Shown here one piece after another: positions 10,225 through 21,948 of a stretch of DNA of 64,000 nucleotides. The stretch comes from Artemisia argyi (taxonomy: Eukaryota > Streptophyta > Magnoliopsida > Asterales > Asteraceae): assembly GCA_030686995.1 (NCBI GenBank), contig CM060693.1, forward strand, positions 121,733,228-121,797,227, given 5' to 3'. The notes under the pieces are model-generated. The model was given only the letters and a program-made list of their open reading frames with translations, had not been told where the DNA came from and made no database searches. Positions within the stretch are counted from its first letter, which is position 1. Each line of letters starts with the position of its first letter. Made by a program: the position numbers and the translations under genes.

Positions 10225-11459
10225 TGTTGATATCAATAATGCGTAAAAACGTTACTAATATTTTTCGATATCCCTATGTTTTGACGATCACAAAATCTAA
10301 AATCATTAAACGTAAAATCATTACGTAAATAAATATTTAGTGACAAAATATCATTATATTCATCTAATTCACTTAAGGTATGAATAAACAAGTGCCTAAT
10401 ACATTTTATGATCAAAGGAAGGTTTATTTACTAATTACAAATTATATAAAATGGTATAAATATTTTATATATTTTAGAAAAATACTTTTGGTAATTAAAG
10501 AAAATGTTTATTTCATAATAAATATATGAATTCAAATTTTTAACCAAATTCAGTTAAATTTTCACCAAATAAACTTTCTCCAGAAAAAGATAAAGAATCT
10601 GGCCGTTTCATATGGGCGGCCCCCTTAATTTTAAGGGGGCCGGCACACAATTAAGGGGGCCGGCATACGCTCCTGTGTCAGATTTCTTTGCCTATAAATA
10701 CTGGTTCAAATCTGAATTTTTTCCTCAACTTTTGCACAAAAACTTTCTGTTCTAATTCACTCAAATCATCTTTCTAAATCCTTTGATCATAAACACATTA
10801 GTTCTTGTTTTCAAGTGATTCCATCCATCCTCATTCAAAGTGCAATAGAAGAATACTCCTTTCATCTCAAACCAAGAAGTGTTGAAGATTAGTAGTGTAG
10901 CTTGTATTTATAGTATAGTTGTGTAGTGATTGTAATTGATAGATCTAGGAGGGTTAGTAGTTGTGAATAGAAGTAGTGAAGAAATTGTTGTGGTGTAAAG
11001 AAGAAGTAGTGAAGGTGTAAGAAGTAGTGTTGTGTACAAGTTGTGAAGAAGGCGTGTAGTGGTGTGAGATTGGTTATAGCTAATATTAGGACTCGACATT
11101 TAGCTTAGTGTCGTTAATTGGTGTAAGCGAAAGTTGTGTAAGGTTTCTCCGCCAAAAAGGGAGTTTGTTGACATAGTGAAGAAAACTCTCGAGTAGGTGA
11201 CTCGAGGAGTGGAGTAGGGCGAAGAGGTGCTTCGTAGCCGAACCACTATAAATATCTCGTGTTGTGGTTTGATCTCTCTATCTCTATCTTTTCATTACTT
11301 TCATATTTACGTTATCATTATTTAGTTAGTTAGATTAAAATTGTTTGAGTTGTGCAAGTGTTGAAATTCACATAAATAAGAATCGAAGTTTTTATCAAAC
11401 AAAGTTTTTAAAATATAAATTGACGTAAAACTATTCAACCCCCCTTCTAGTTTTCCACA
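10225..11459 (+). repeat. 3' LTR of A/B element, copy 1
   Basis: Begins TGTTGATATC and ends TTTTCCACA, length 1235 bp. Both ends match the minus-strand LTR at 28,090-29,315, and homology between the two stops exactly at CCACA, which sets the boundary. A TATAAATA box lies at 10,693-10,700, shortly after a GC palindrome. The next five bases (CTCTT) would be the target duplication, but the left copy was not found. Downstream sequence is a chromovirus fragment interrupted by the insertion. Confidence 0.8.
10614..10665. repeat. GC-rich palindrome module, site 3 (inside LTR)
   Basis: gggcggcccccttaa pairs with ttaagggggccggc, and a further ttaagggggccggc unit follows. The module lies about 30 bp upstream of the LTR TATA box, and the other copy's LTR has a shortened version. 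Confidence 0.8.
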
Positions 11460-11698
11460 CTCTTCTTGAATTCCAACGAACCTTAACAACAGGAATACAA
11501 TTTTGCTACAACTGTTTGACTTCCTAGTCTATAGTTTCCACCGGTTCCTCGACGAAGTGCAGTTTGTCATCAATCTGAATTTTCTCAAGTGGAATAACGA
11601 GTGTTTTATCCGATAAACACTTCTTCAGATCCTAGACATGAACCGTGTTATGGATACCACTGAGTTATTGCAACAGCTCAAGTCGGTCCGGTCCGATC
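11460..11698 (-). pseudogene. Chromovirus (Gypsy) pol C-terminal fragment
   Basis: The minus-strand frame reads through segments typical of the end of Gypsy chromovirus polyproteins: LSGIHNTVHV, LKKCLSDKTLVIPLEKIQ, DDKLHFVEEPVE and KVRWNSRR. Four stop codons interrupt it. The fragment ends abruptly at the LTR of A/B element copy 1, inside the region that normally continues into the chromodomain. This indicates that the A/B element inserted into an already present Gypsy copy. Confidence 0.75.
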
Positions 11699-11884
11699 TT
11701 ACGCAAAACCGATCATTTTGCTTTGTTGGACCCAACCGAATTGACAAACCAGACAAGACTTGGACCGAATATTTCGGTTCGGTCCTCGGTTTGTTGTTTT
11801 GGACTAAATGCGCAATCCGCCCTAAACTTGAGGACCAACGGTGTAATTTACCCTTTGGCAAAGAGTCCGCCAGTAAGTTTTACA
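11699..11884. other. No gene seen
   Basis: A stretch with repeated cggtccggtcc-like and ttcggttcggtcc strings. The overlapping ORFs on both strands have no recognisable product. Confidence 0.4.
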
Positions 11885-12282
11885 CTCAGTTCTCGAGTTG
11901 GAAAGGAATTGGAAAGGGAAGGAAATTGACAGTTTTTGTGTTCTCGAGTTTTTTTTAAGGAAAGAATTGGAAAGGGAAAGGAAATAGGGAGGAAGATTTA
12001 GTAACTAAATCTTCCTCCCACTTTTGGGAGGAAAGGGAAGTTTTAATTGTCTAAAGACTAATATACCCTTTTTAAAACATTTTACATTAACAACTAAAGG
12101 GCATATATGTAATTTCACCAAGTTATTTTCCTTTTCCTCCCACTCAAGAACATGATTATCATTACTTTTCTTTTCCTTTCCTCTATCTCAAGAACATAAC
12201 AACTACACTTACTTTCCTTTTCCATTTCTTTTCTCTTTCCAATTCTTTTCCATTTCCTTTCACTTAAAACTCAAGAACTGAG
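11885..12282. repeat. MITE-like element with imperfect terminal repeats
   Basis: The left end ctcagttctcgagtt (11,885-11,899) is the inverse of the right end aactcaagaactgag (12,268-12,282) with one mismatch. Both are followed inward by ggaaag-rich or ctttcc-rich sequence that also pairs. Length is 398 bp, non-coding. No convincing target duplication was found, so the class is unknown. It lies about 490 bp upstream of the UBP16-type start codon. Confidence 0.5.
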
Positions 12283-12771
12283 CGTTAGAGTATTTTGGGT
12301 GGTTGGTGAAAAATAAGTGAAAATTAGTATTTTTATGATTTTCTTTCCATTGACAAGCTTCCTAAGAAAAGAAGAAACAAAAAAAGAAAATTGCATGGTA
12401 AAGATCCGATTCCGTCCCCTCTCGCGGAATTCGGGTCCGAATATGAACACAAAATTCTTTCCTTTCTTATGTTCTGTCCGTCTTTCTTTGTTTCTTCACA
12501 CCCCCAAACCGAAACAAAATCATTCCCCTAAATTAACTACACACACAAAATCCACCAAACCAACACACAAACACTTAATTAATTAATTAATACATTCAAC
12601 TCCTAATTAATATACACACACACTTCCTTAATTCATTTATCTCACACGGTTTAATTCTCTATATATTTTCATTATTTTTTTTATTTATATATAGTTTTGA
12701 GTTTTAAGTTTTATTATTATTCTTATTATGTGATCGATGTGAAATTAGGGTTTAATTATTGACTGAACTAG
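12283..12771 (+). promoter_or_regulatory. Upstream region of the UBP16-type gene
   Basis: AT-rich, without a supported gene. A ctctatatatttt box at about 12,657-12,669 lies roughly 105 bp before the start codon and could be the TATA element. No experimental start site can be inferred. A 72-codon-plus ORF at 12,317-12,586 has no family resemblance and is ignored. Confidence 0.35.
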
Positions 12772-15700
12772 ATGCAAGTTGTTTTGGATCTAGGGCTATC
12801 AAATCTGGTAGTCCTGGTAGTTGTGTTTGTTATTTTGCCTTTGATCGGTTTTATTGTTCGGAGAAAGTGGCGTCACGCGCTTGAAAGAAGTGAGGAGGTT
12901 AAGCGGTTGTTGGCTTTGGAACGTGAGGAAGCTGATAGGGCTGAATTTGAGACTTTTTACGGTTCCAGGAGTGCGGGTGCGGTTTCGGAGTCGGATTTGG
13001 GGTGGGGGAGTGTTTTGGAGCCGGTGAGGAGTCAGGTTAGGGTTGCGGAAGGTGAGACGGTTAGGGTGCGAGTTTCGGACGAGGTTGTGGTCAAGGGGGT
13101 GGTCAGAGGGGTGTATCAGTGTGCCGTTTGTTTTTCGCCTACGAATACGCGCTGTGCGAGATGTAAAGCTGTCCGATACTGGTATGTCGTTCTTGATTTT
13201 GATGATATTTGTGAATTATGTTTCTGTTATTGTATAGACCGTAGAGAACTAGAGATTGACATAGATTAATTGTTAGGAAAAGTATACCTATCGGGAGACC
13301 TGGGTTCAAGCCTAGCCAGGTAAACATGGGGAAACAGCCATGGGAATACCGTTACACGTACATCAGAGCAAAAAAGGCTCGACTTTAGGCTCCTGTAATT
13401 GTAGTTATCCATTTAGAGGGACCGGATTAGATGTAAAAAATAATAGCAAGTTATTGCTCCTGGTGGTGTTTGTATGTATACTGTAGAACAGAACAATTGG
13501 AAATAATAGTATCACTTGTTAATAAATCTAATAAATCTTTATATGTTTTTCTGCAATCGTACCAGGTAAGGGCAATACGATGTTAGTACGTGAATGATGT
13601 GTGCTTGTTCATGATACTAATAATTTAGGCCTAACATACTCATACATACAAATATATCTCTTGTTGTGTCAAATGGATGAATTTAATGACCAAAATGGCT
13701 ATTGTGCACTTCAAATGGTGCTGAAGTGCTAAGTCTTGCATGATTGGTTTTGAAAGTTTTATCGGAGTAAAGGTTATGAGCGGGCTGTGTACATAGTTTG
13801 CTATTGTCTGATTTAATTCCAGTAGTACAAGATGGCAGTGGGTTATGTCAGCCTGCTTACACGCTTTTATTAGATTAACGCGAATAAACTGTTAGAGAAG
13901 TAGGTATCAAGTATGTTGCTACATTGTTCTATTCGATTTCTCTGGTGTTGCGCTTGTGATAAATTATCCTTTCCACCTCTCTCTTTTATGTGTTGACTGA
14001 AACTTGGCATGATCAAGTTATGTGTTGACTGAAACGTGACTTGCATATCAGCTACAAGAGAACATCTCTTTTTGCTTACATTAGAATTGCTAATAACACA
14101 ACTTAGTAACCTATGATACCTCCTTAGCTAATTTGTTGATTAGCTTAATTTTGATTGCACATTATATCCGCCGATGCTTCAGTTACCTTTTACTCTAGTG
14201 TGTGTGTGGGTGGGGTTTTTTGTTTTTTTTTTTTTGTTTTGTTTTTTGTGGTTTGGGGTGGGTTTTGGGGGGGGGGGGGGGGGGGGGGGGGGGGAGGGGC
14301 GGGGGCTGGTAGTTCTCTTGTGTATTTGCGGTGAAAGTATACCATTCTCAGTTTTATAAACAAACAAAATTACTATAGTCGTTTTTTTTAATTAAAAGGT
14401 TTTTTTTGTGTGATAACATGGCTGTGCTCCTGTCTTCGCGTTTTAACCAATAGGATCACCGAAATTTTATGTTTCGTGATACTGTCTATACTTTCTATTT
14501 GATTCCCGAAGCAAATGATCTGAAATTAATGAGTCAGAATCTTGTCTAAATTGCCTCGGCATTGCTTTCATATTAGTGAATGAGTTGAACAATACAATTC
14601 ATTAAGGCTAATTAAATATGTGTTTCTTTGTTTTTTTGCCCTAGATATATATTTTTTTATTTTATTTTTGTTACTTCCTCTTTTTGTTTGTGTCCATGTA
14701 CCCTTATCTCGGGTTAATTTAGAATCTACAAGCTCTGAAACAAATTTAATAACTTATAAGTAATTCTGATCAGCCAAAGTAAAAAATAAAATAAATTTTG
14801 TTTATTATCATTTTAAATAATGAAAGCTCACCACATACAAATGATGACAAACAAGAACTTTAATGTTCAATGTTTGACTTGAACCAACATATTCTGCCTT
14901 GGGGATGATATTTGACCATTTTGAGCCCATGAGCATATTGTATGGTGATTTACTTATTCAGTGTAAATATATGCCTTTTAATGATATCTGTGTGTTTATA
15001 GTTCATGTGATGCTCAAAACCTTCGGACGTCAAAGAAAGCTTACGAAATCTGTGATTCTTTAGTCATGATTTAGACAAGAGAGAAGAGATTCTTATATTC
15101 ATAATTCATGATTTAAATCTATTCTAAACAGTAAACTAAATTAAATATTCACCCAGTAAAGATATCATTACCATTTTTTTTGAAGTAGTGTAGTGTTCTG
15201 TTTTTTTTTTTTTTTTTTTTTTTGCATGCTTATTCACTTCACTATTGAATTGCAGCTCTGGAAGATGTCAAATCGTTCACTGGAGACAAGGTCACAAGGA
15301 AGAATGCCGACCGTATGTGGCGGTGCAACCTGTCAAGGATGAGCCAGACAGGGCTTTTAAGCAACGGGATGGAAAATATTCCAATGACAGCTTACTAACT
15401 GAAAATCTGCGTGATGGTTTGCCTTGCAAGGATGAAGCTGATGTCCAAGCACATGGGCATCAACCTGAAATTGTTTCAATTTTCCAATCGACTGCTGAAT
15501 CATCATCTGAGGAATATTCTACTTTTTCTACCCGAAGCAGATCTTCCACCGAAACCTCATCTAGCAGTTCAGGTGATTCTGAAATTGTGGACGAAGCCTC
15601 TGAAAACGTGGTCAGTCCTGCAAGGAAATCTTCAAGTTCAGAGAAGATCACTCGGAAGAAATTTGAACTTAGCGATGAAGATGTTATCCCTAGGCTTTCA

Positions 15701-18700
15701 AGTGCATCTTCTCACGCCGACGATGGTTCTAACGTCTCTCCCTTTCTGACATCTGAAGACTCGGTAATCCCTGCAAGGAAATCTACAAGTTCAGTGAAGA
15801 TCAGTCAGAACAAATTTATACTTGGCGATGAAGATGTTAAGACCAGGTCTTCAAGTGCATCTTCTCACGCTGATGATGGCTCTAATGGCTCTTCATCTCC
15901 TAAGCCCTCTATGACCCCTGAAAACTTGGTTAGTCCTGCATGGAAATCTACAAGTTCAGAGAAGATTAATCAGAACAAAACTAAGCTCAGCGATGAGGAT
16001 GTTAACCCCAGATCTTCTGGCGCTGCTGATAGCTCTAACGAGTCTGTATTTTCTGAACCTTCTACATCATCTTCTGATTTTTGGAACAGGACGTTGTATA
16101 CCAAGAAATCCACCATTGAGGAGCTTGATGGGTTTGAACCATCTATTTCCAATGAGGCTACTACTGAGAGCGCAGCTATAGTGGATAACTTTGGCTCTAA
16201 TAAGAAGGCAAATGATGAAATCTCTTCGTCAAAAGAGATGTTAGTAGAGGGTCTTAAGTCTAGGAAGCCACGAACACATACATCAGAGACGTTAGTACGC
16301 AGGGTCGTAGTTGCTAACCGTGAATCTCATGAAAAATCCATGTTCAAGGAAACTAAAATTACTCCATCTGGTGCTGGAGAACCCTCGATAAATAAAGATT
16401 CTAAAGCAGTTGGTGTCATGCCTTCTGCAATTCACGAGAGGTCAAATCATGTGGTCAACAAGTGCACCGCTTCACCTCTATCTAAATCCACAAGCAGGCT
16501 TGCATCTCAGTGTACAAAGCCTGTAACGGTTCATGAGGAAAAGAATAGGGTTGCTACATTTTCAAGCAAGGCAGAGAATTCTAGAAGTGCTAGAAAGGAA
16601 ATAAAGACATCAGCGCTAAAAGTTGTTGACCAGCTCAAGCCCTCTAAATTGTCGTCTAGCCACAGTTCAGTTAGGGCAGAAAGTGAGACAGCACATAAAT
16701 ACAGTTGCAAGGTCTCATTTCGATAACATGCCATTTTTTTTAGAACACGAAGTCAATGAGATTTTTAAGGTAACACATTCAATTGATTTTTGTAACAGGG
16801 TCTGTTCTCGTATGACATGTTTGTCAAGCTTTATAACTGGAAGCAGGTTGAATTGCGTCCTTCCGGCCTCATGAATTGTGGAAACAGGTAGACCTTATAT
16901 CCCTTAATGTATTACTGAAAGAGCCTTTTTTAATTTATATATTTATGTTATGTTGAAATATCTATATTCATGTGTTATTTTGCAGCTGTTACGCTAATGC
17001 TGTGCTTCAGTGCTTGACATACACCCCACCTTTAAATGCTTATCTTCTTCAAGGACTTCACTCAAAAGCATGTACGTTATTATGTTACTGTAACACCCTG
17101 CCTTTTAAGAGTGATTGCAAAAATAACTTAAAAGGGTCTGAGTCAGCAAAGGCCTAGTGAAAATGATGGTTTTCAAGCAACAAATCAAACCAAACATGTA
17201 TATTAAACAAAATCTTAATAATGTAATTTACTCTTTTAAACAATATCTTAATAACTAGAAATAAACATGCATTTTTCATCATTATGTTTACTGCACCACT
17301 TGCCACTACTCTGTGACGACCCTTTACCTTTTTGACTCTTTAATTTGCAAAGGCCTTCTATCTTTCTCTGATATTTCAATCGTAAAGCGGCAAAGGCTGT
17401 CTACCTTTCTACCCTTCTGTAGACAAAGGCCCCATACATGTTCACTTAAGACTACTTATGGCTAGACTTTGATAATCTTATAAATATCAACTGATGGACA
17501 TTTAATTAAATATGTCAATTTCGTAGCTGGAATATTTTCGTAATAAAAGCACATGAAACTTACTTGAGCAAAACGTAATACGATTTCCATTCGCCATAAC
17601 CGAAAATGATATCACTTTGCTTCATTTACTTTACTTTGTTGAATCACATCTAAAAGAAAATCGGATTTGTAGTTCATTATTCTCCTCGGCTAACACATAT
17701 AGTTCTAACTTTTTTGCCATGCTCTCCTCCCTAACAAAGTCCAATTCATGGATAATATTCTTTTCTAAATATATAATTATACGCCGTTATTAGTAGGTAC
17801 TTATGGAACATATTCTTTTATAATACTCCCTCCGGCCCATATTAAATGTCCACTTTTGACCTTTGTAGTCTTTTTTCTTTAACTTTGACCTAAAATATTT
17901 TTGTTTGTACTATATAATACATGATGAAAATTATATCTAACGAAAATACATTTAAAACTTAATCCATTCATATATTTTGTCTCAAATATTCTATAACACA
18001 AATAAAAATATTTAAAGTCAAAGTTGATAAAAAAAGATTTTGAAAAAACAAAGTGGACATTTAATATGGGATGGAGGGAGTATTTGAATTCAAAATACTC
18101 TTCTGATTTTTATTTATATTTTGTCAGGTTATACCTAATAAATTTAAGAATTTGTATTTTAGATTATCATGTTTGTAAAATTAAGCTTTCCATATCTTAT
18201 ATCATATTTGACCCTTCACGATCCATAATGTTTATTTGTCTATTATTAGAGTATTATTTACTGGCAGTCTCAGTTACCCTTCATTAATGAACATATAAAA
18301 ACTGCTTTATAGATAAGCACCCTATATTGACAGATGCTTAATCATCAATTCTGTTTGTAGGTAAGAAGAGAGACTGGTGTTTCACTTGTGAGTTTGAAGC
18401 CCTTGTTTTGAAGTCAAAAAATGGGAATTCTCCACTTTCTCCCAATCGCATATATTCCCAGATAGAGAATATTGGAAGCAATCTTGGTCATGGGAGAGAA
18501 GAAGATGCCCATGAATTTCTAAGGTGTTAATGACTACAAAAGTATTTATGCCATTTGTTTTTTTTATCAGATTGTAACTGTCTTTTTTACGTGTAGTCTT
18601 TAATCAGTTATCATGTGTTGTTACAGATATGCTATTGATATTATGCAATCAGTTTGCCTAAAGGAAGCAGAAACAACTGTACCCAATCCTTTAGAAGAAG

Positions 18701-20607
18701 AAACAACTCTAATTGGACTTACATTTGGTGGTTATTTAAGATCTAAGGTAACAGTCTGGTAGCTAGACGAATGTAAATTTAAATAAGAGCGACTTATCTT
18801 GGTAAGTGTTTAAACTTGGTGATTTCTGATTTGTAGATACAGTGCATGAAGTGTGGAGGTAAATCAGAGAAAAATGAGCGGATGATGGATCTAACTGTTG
18901 AAATAGAAGGTGATATTGGGACTCTAGAAGAAGCTTTGAAAAAATATACATCCACTGAGTTACTGGATGGTGAAAACAAGTATAAATGCAGCAGGTTAGC
19001 TCAAAATTTCTTATTTTCTTTCATTAAATTACAACCTTAAATTGTATTGATTTTGTTGCTATGACCACATTGCAGATGCAAATCCAATGAGAGAGCTAAA
19101 AAGAAGTTGACGATAGTGGAGGCTCCAAACGTGCTTACTATAGCATTGAAGCGGTTTCAGGTAATCATTTTGGTCAATGTTATTTTAGATATTAGATTTA
19201 CAGACTCGCTGGTCTTAAAAATTTCTCATTTTGTGTTTTTAACTTCTGTGATTTTAGTCTGGTAAATTTGGGAAGCTCAACAAATCTATTCACTTCCCAG
19301 AGATTTTAGACATGGCTCCGTATATGAGTGGGACAAGTGACATGTCCCCAGTTTACAGGCTTTATGGAGTAGTGGTTCATCTGGACAAAATGAACGCTGC
19401 GTTTTCTGGTCATTATGTGTCCTATGTTAAGAACATTGAGAATCGGTGGTTCAAGACTGATGACAGCAAGGTATATTTTTCGACAACTAATATATTTTGT
19501 GTATTTATTTCTATGTTTCGTATTAAGAATGTCTTTTCTCAAAGGTTTGTGGTTCTCGTTGATAATATAGGTAAAAGAGGTGGATGTTAAGAGGGTCTTG
19601 ACCAAAGGAGCATACATGCTTCTCTATGCAAGGTATAAATAGTCTTGTTTCTTGATATTGCTACTTTCTTCCTATAGGAATCCGGGATAGGCGAAAGGGG
19701 CGGTTGGGGTAATGGGTTCTGGTGAAAAGGGCAACTCTTTAAGTGCGGTTGGGTTGTCTATATACGTGTTTTGTTCATTTTCTATAGATAAATACTCCGT
19801 AATGCAGTAAATGTGATTACGATAACTATCATTACCGCAATAATGACATTAATTTTGATTCAAGTGGTTTAGTATGCTTTATTCTTAGAAAATACAGTTT
19901 GTGTTATTTTTGGACTATTTAACATGTTTTCTTTTTAGCATAATTTTTTATCTGACCCATTGACCATTTGAGATAAAACATAATCTGAATGGACCCTCTC
20001 ATAAGTAAATTGGTTGGGATTGTTGCATGTAGTTTCATAATGTTGATTTATGGCACCAATTTAAGTTTGAAACTGACTGATTTAAATCGACCCTGTCATC
20101 AGGTGCTCCCCACGCGCTCCACGTTTACTGTTGCGCAACCATCATGATTCCAGAAAACCCAAAGAAGTGGCAACATCATCCACATCAAGATCTCATGCGA
20201 ATGGACTATGGAGCGTAAACAATGATCATCTTCGGATCCGCCACCGGAAGCCTGACGATGAATCGTCATCATCATCAAGTGACGGTTCCGGACTTTTCTC
20301 AGAACCTTGCGACTCTTCCTCTTGTAGCACAAGGAGTAGCCAAAGGGATTTGAGCAGCATAGAGGACCATACTTCATTGGACTGGGAACATGTGAATTCA
20401 TCAGATTCAGACACATCATCATCCTCTTCTTACTCTTGGAATTCTCCGGATACTTTGGGCGATGATAATAAGACATTGAGAGAACGAAGCAGGAGTTGCA
20501 AAGGAGTTTTGGATCATGATGATCATCAGTGTAGAAAGCTAAGCGGTAGTAATAGTTGTAGAGGGGCTAACGTTGATAGATTAGGTGGCCGGCCTACTAA
20601 CATATGA
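12772..20607 (+). CDS. UBP16: Ubiquitin-specific protease with MYND finger, UBP16-type
   Basis: Exons 12772-13181, 15256-16711, 16799-16887, 16986-17071, 18361-18523, 18627-18747, 18837-18994, 19076-19160, 19258-19470, 19571-19632 and 20103-20607 all have GT-AG borders. They sum to 3348 nt, giving 1115 aa in one unbroken frame. There is an N-terminal membrane segment (about residues 11-29) and a MYND zinc finger (C117, C120, C128, C131, C137, C141, H150, C154). A long Ser-rich linker follows (about 160-620), then the USP fold: Cys box NCGNSCYANAV with catalytic C653, zinc CXXC pairs in exons 5-8, and His box FSGHYVSY with H908 and D924/D925. A Ser/Asp-rich tail closes the protein. The family removes ubiquitin from substrates. 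Arabidopsis UBP16, linked to salt tolerance, is somewhat shorter; this linker contains extra repeats. The start is the first ATG, just before the membrane segment. Confidence 0.93.
13250..13445 (+). repeat. Possible SINE with a tRNA-like B box
   Basis: gacctgggttcaagccta (about 13,299-13,316) resembles a polymerase III B box (GGTTCAAGCC) as found in tRNA-derived plant SINEs. It is followed by about 120 bp ending near an A-rich stretch. No clear A box or flanking duplication was found. Confidence 0.3.
14267..14294. repeat. Poly-G run
   Basis: Nearly 28 consecutive G after a T-rich and GT-rich stretch, inside intron 1. It explains the Gly-rich and Pro-rich chance ORFs. Its exact length is likely to be unreliable. 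Confidence 0.9.
15606..16018 (+). repeat. Three tandem coding repeats in the UBP16 linker
   Basis: Three units of about 51-55 codons start near 15,606, 15,759 and 15,924 (residues about 254-391). Each has the order SPARKS/IPARKS/SPAWKS, then SEKI- or VKI-type Lys-rich segment, then LSDEDV or LGDEDV, then [12 protein letters not shown] in the first two. The reading frame is kept, so they are translated. Confidence 0.8.
17072..18360 (+). other. Intron 4 of the UBP16-type gene
   Basis: A 1289-bp intron between the exon with the catalytic Cys and the exon starting [12 protein letters not shown]. It contains the Stowaway MITE at 17,826-18,080 and no other recognised feature. Confidence 0.85.
17826..18080. 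mobile_element. Stowaway-type MITE in intron 4
   Basis: The 255-bp element starts ctccctccggcccatatt and ends aatatgggatggagggag, which pair as terminal inverted repeats. TA dinucleotides flank both sides (17,824-17,825 and 18,081-18,082). CTCCCTCC ends and a TA duplication are the signature of Tc1/mariner-derived Stowaway MITEs. It is non-coding. Confidence 0.9.
19633..20102 (+). other. Intron 10 of the UBP16-type gene
   Basis: A 470-bp AT-rich intron. Acceptor gtcatcag joins an AG from exon 10 to complete an Arg codon before CSPRAPR. No embedded feature was seen. Confidence 0.8.
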
Positions 20608-21908
20608 GGAGATCCGGTTAAAAAAAAACCCGAACTTTATGGCCAAAGGCGGTGGAGGTGTTTTTTTGGGGCGGGGTGGGGTTAGGGGGTGGTTGTATGT
20701 ATTCTACTACTTTTGCTGCTGTTGGCTCCGTTAAAACAGTTGATAGTGAGCCTGCAACATTTTGTCACTCTCTTCCCCTTCTATATATATAAAATATATT
20801 TTATGGTAACGTGCTATGTTGGTTGGTGTATATACAAGACTTGTGATGGAACTCTTTTGGTGCATGTGTAACGTAAACCAATTAATGAATGAATGAGATA
20901 CAAGTTACAATAGCGTCTTACATAACTGCTAGTGCATAAAATACACCTTATTACTCGCATGGAGTCGACTTCAAGAATGATTGTTTCTTGTTTAGATTTG
21001 TTCTCGGTAATTAGTCTAGCCGACACCTTAAACTGCGTAAAAGTTGATTGTTACTTGCATACAGTTTGAGAAGTACCTCATCTCTGTAGGAGAAACATGT
21101 TCATAATTGATACAAGAGCTGGGCACTAATAACCTTATGCGTGGTTCGAATTGCAAGAAACTAAAAGATATAACATACCAGTTGCTTGTTATAATCCGAT
21201 GCTCAAAACTTTATATTCTCACAGCTTTAGTTCAAATTGTAATCCATATAACACAAACAATCATTTATATTTTAGCAACTGTAGGTCCATATACACATGT
21301 GTTTTGGAATTTTCGTATTCATGCTGATTTTTCTACACATGTTTATATCTTTTGCCGAAAGGAGATTTCTGAATTGTAGGTACATTTTTTCTTTTTTTCG
21401 TAGAAAATTTTAGAGTAGTTTCCAGCAAAATAAAAAGGCAACATCAAATCCACCGAAAACGGGCCGACAACAACAAAATTTAAAGTACATCTTTTAATCA
21501 TGTTAACCCAATTGGGTCCACAAACACATCCAGTCAACAATTATTTTCCTGTTCAAACAATTAACATTTTTTTTTTTGAAGGACAATTTCTTTTTTCACA
21601 CCTTATATCACCTATTTCACAAATGAGTTTTTAAACCTACAACCTCTATATTAGAAGAGGTCAACTCATATATCACAATACCAAAAGCTTTGAAAATTTC
21701 CTTATTTATTTATTTATTTAATTTTTTATATATTTTTTCTAATTAGCAAAAAGATAAAATACGTTACGATGAAAAGTCACTTTATTTTGCATACTTTAAT
21801 TTTAATGCTTATCAAAGGACAAACCACACCACTTATCTAGTTTGATCTAACGACAAACATTAACCAAAAATTAAATATGAAACCTAAATCAATGTTTTTT
21901 CTTTTTCC

Positions 21909-21948
<40 letters not shown>

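Larger units (their letters stand above)
6168..11459 (+). mobile_element. A/B-type LTR element, copy 1 (5' LTR not found)
   Basis: Three parts recur in inverted orientation at 28,090-32,515: ORF A (7312-8502), ORF B (9157-9762) and a 3' LTR (10,225-11,459) preceded by a polypurine tract. Homology with copy 2 can be followed from about 7178, where copy 2 is cut off. The left limit given here is the first GC palindrome of the same type and is an estimate. Several aggggga-type purine strings before the LTR resemble the 3' region of SIRE-type Copia elements. No gag, protease, integrase or RT is present, so the element is non-autonomous or a derivative. Confidence 0.65.
13182..15255 (+). other. 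Intron 1 of the UBP16-type gene
   Basis: A 2074-bp intron that splits the MYND finger codon Cys137. The donor is TACTG before gtatgt and the acceptor ttgcag before CTCTGG. It contains a SINE-like segment, a long G run and T runs. No other gene was seen. Confidence 0.85.

Noticed and set aside
11638..11958. Overlapping ORFs of 94-106 codons on the plus strand
   Set aside because: They are antisense to the chromovirus fragment and run into the MITE-like repeat, with no family resemblance.
13295..13320. Possible tRNA gene (GGTTCAAGCC box)
   Set aside because: No cloverleaf or A box could be formed, so it is at most a SINE remnant.
16712..16798. Alternative donor near 16,770 extending UBP16 exon 2
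   Set aside because: Reading past 16,711 meets an in-frame TAA at once. The donor at 16,712 joins exon 3 in phase to the conserved protease sequence.
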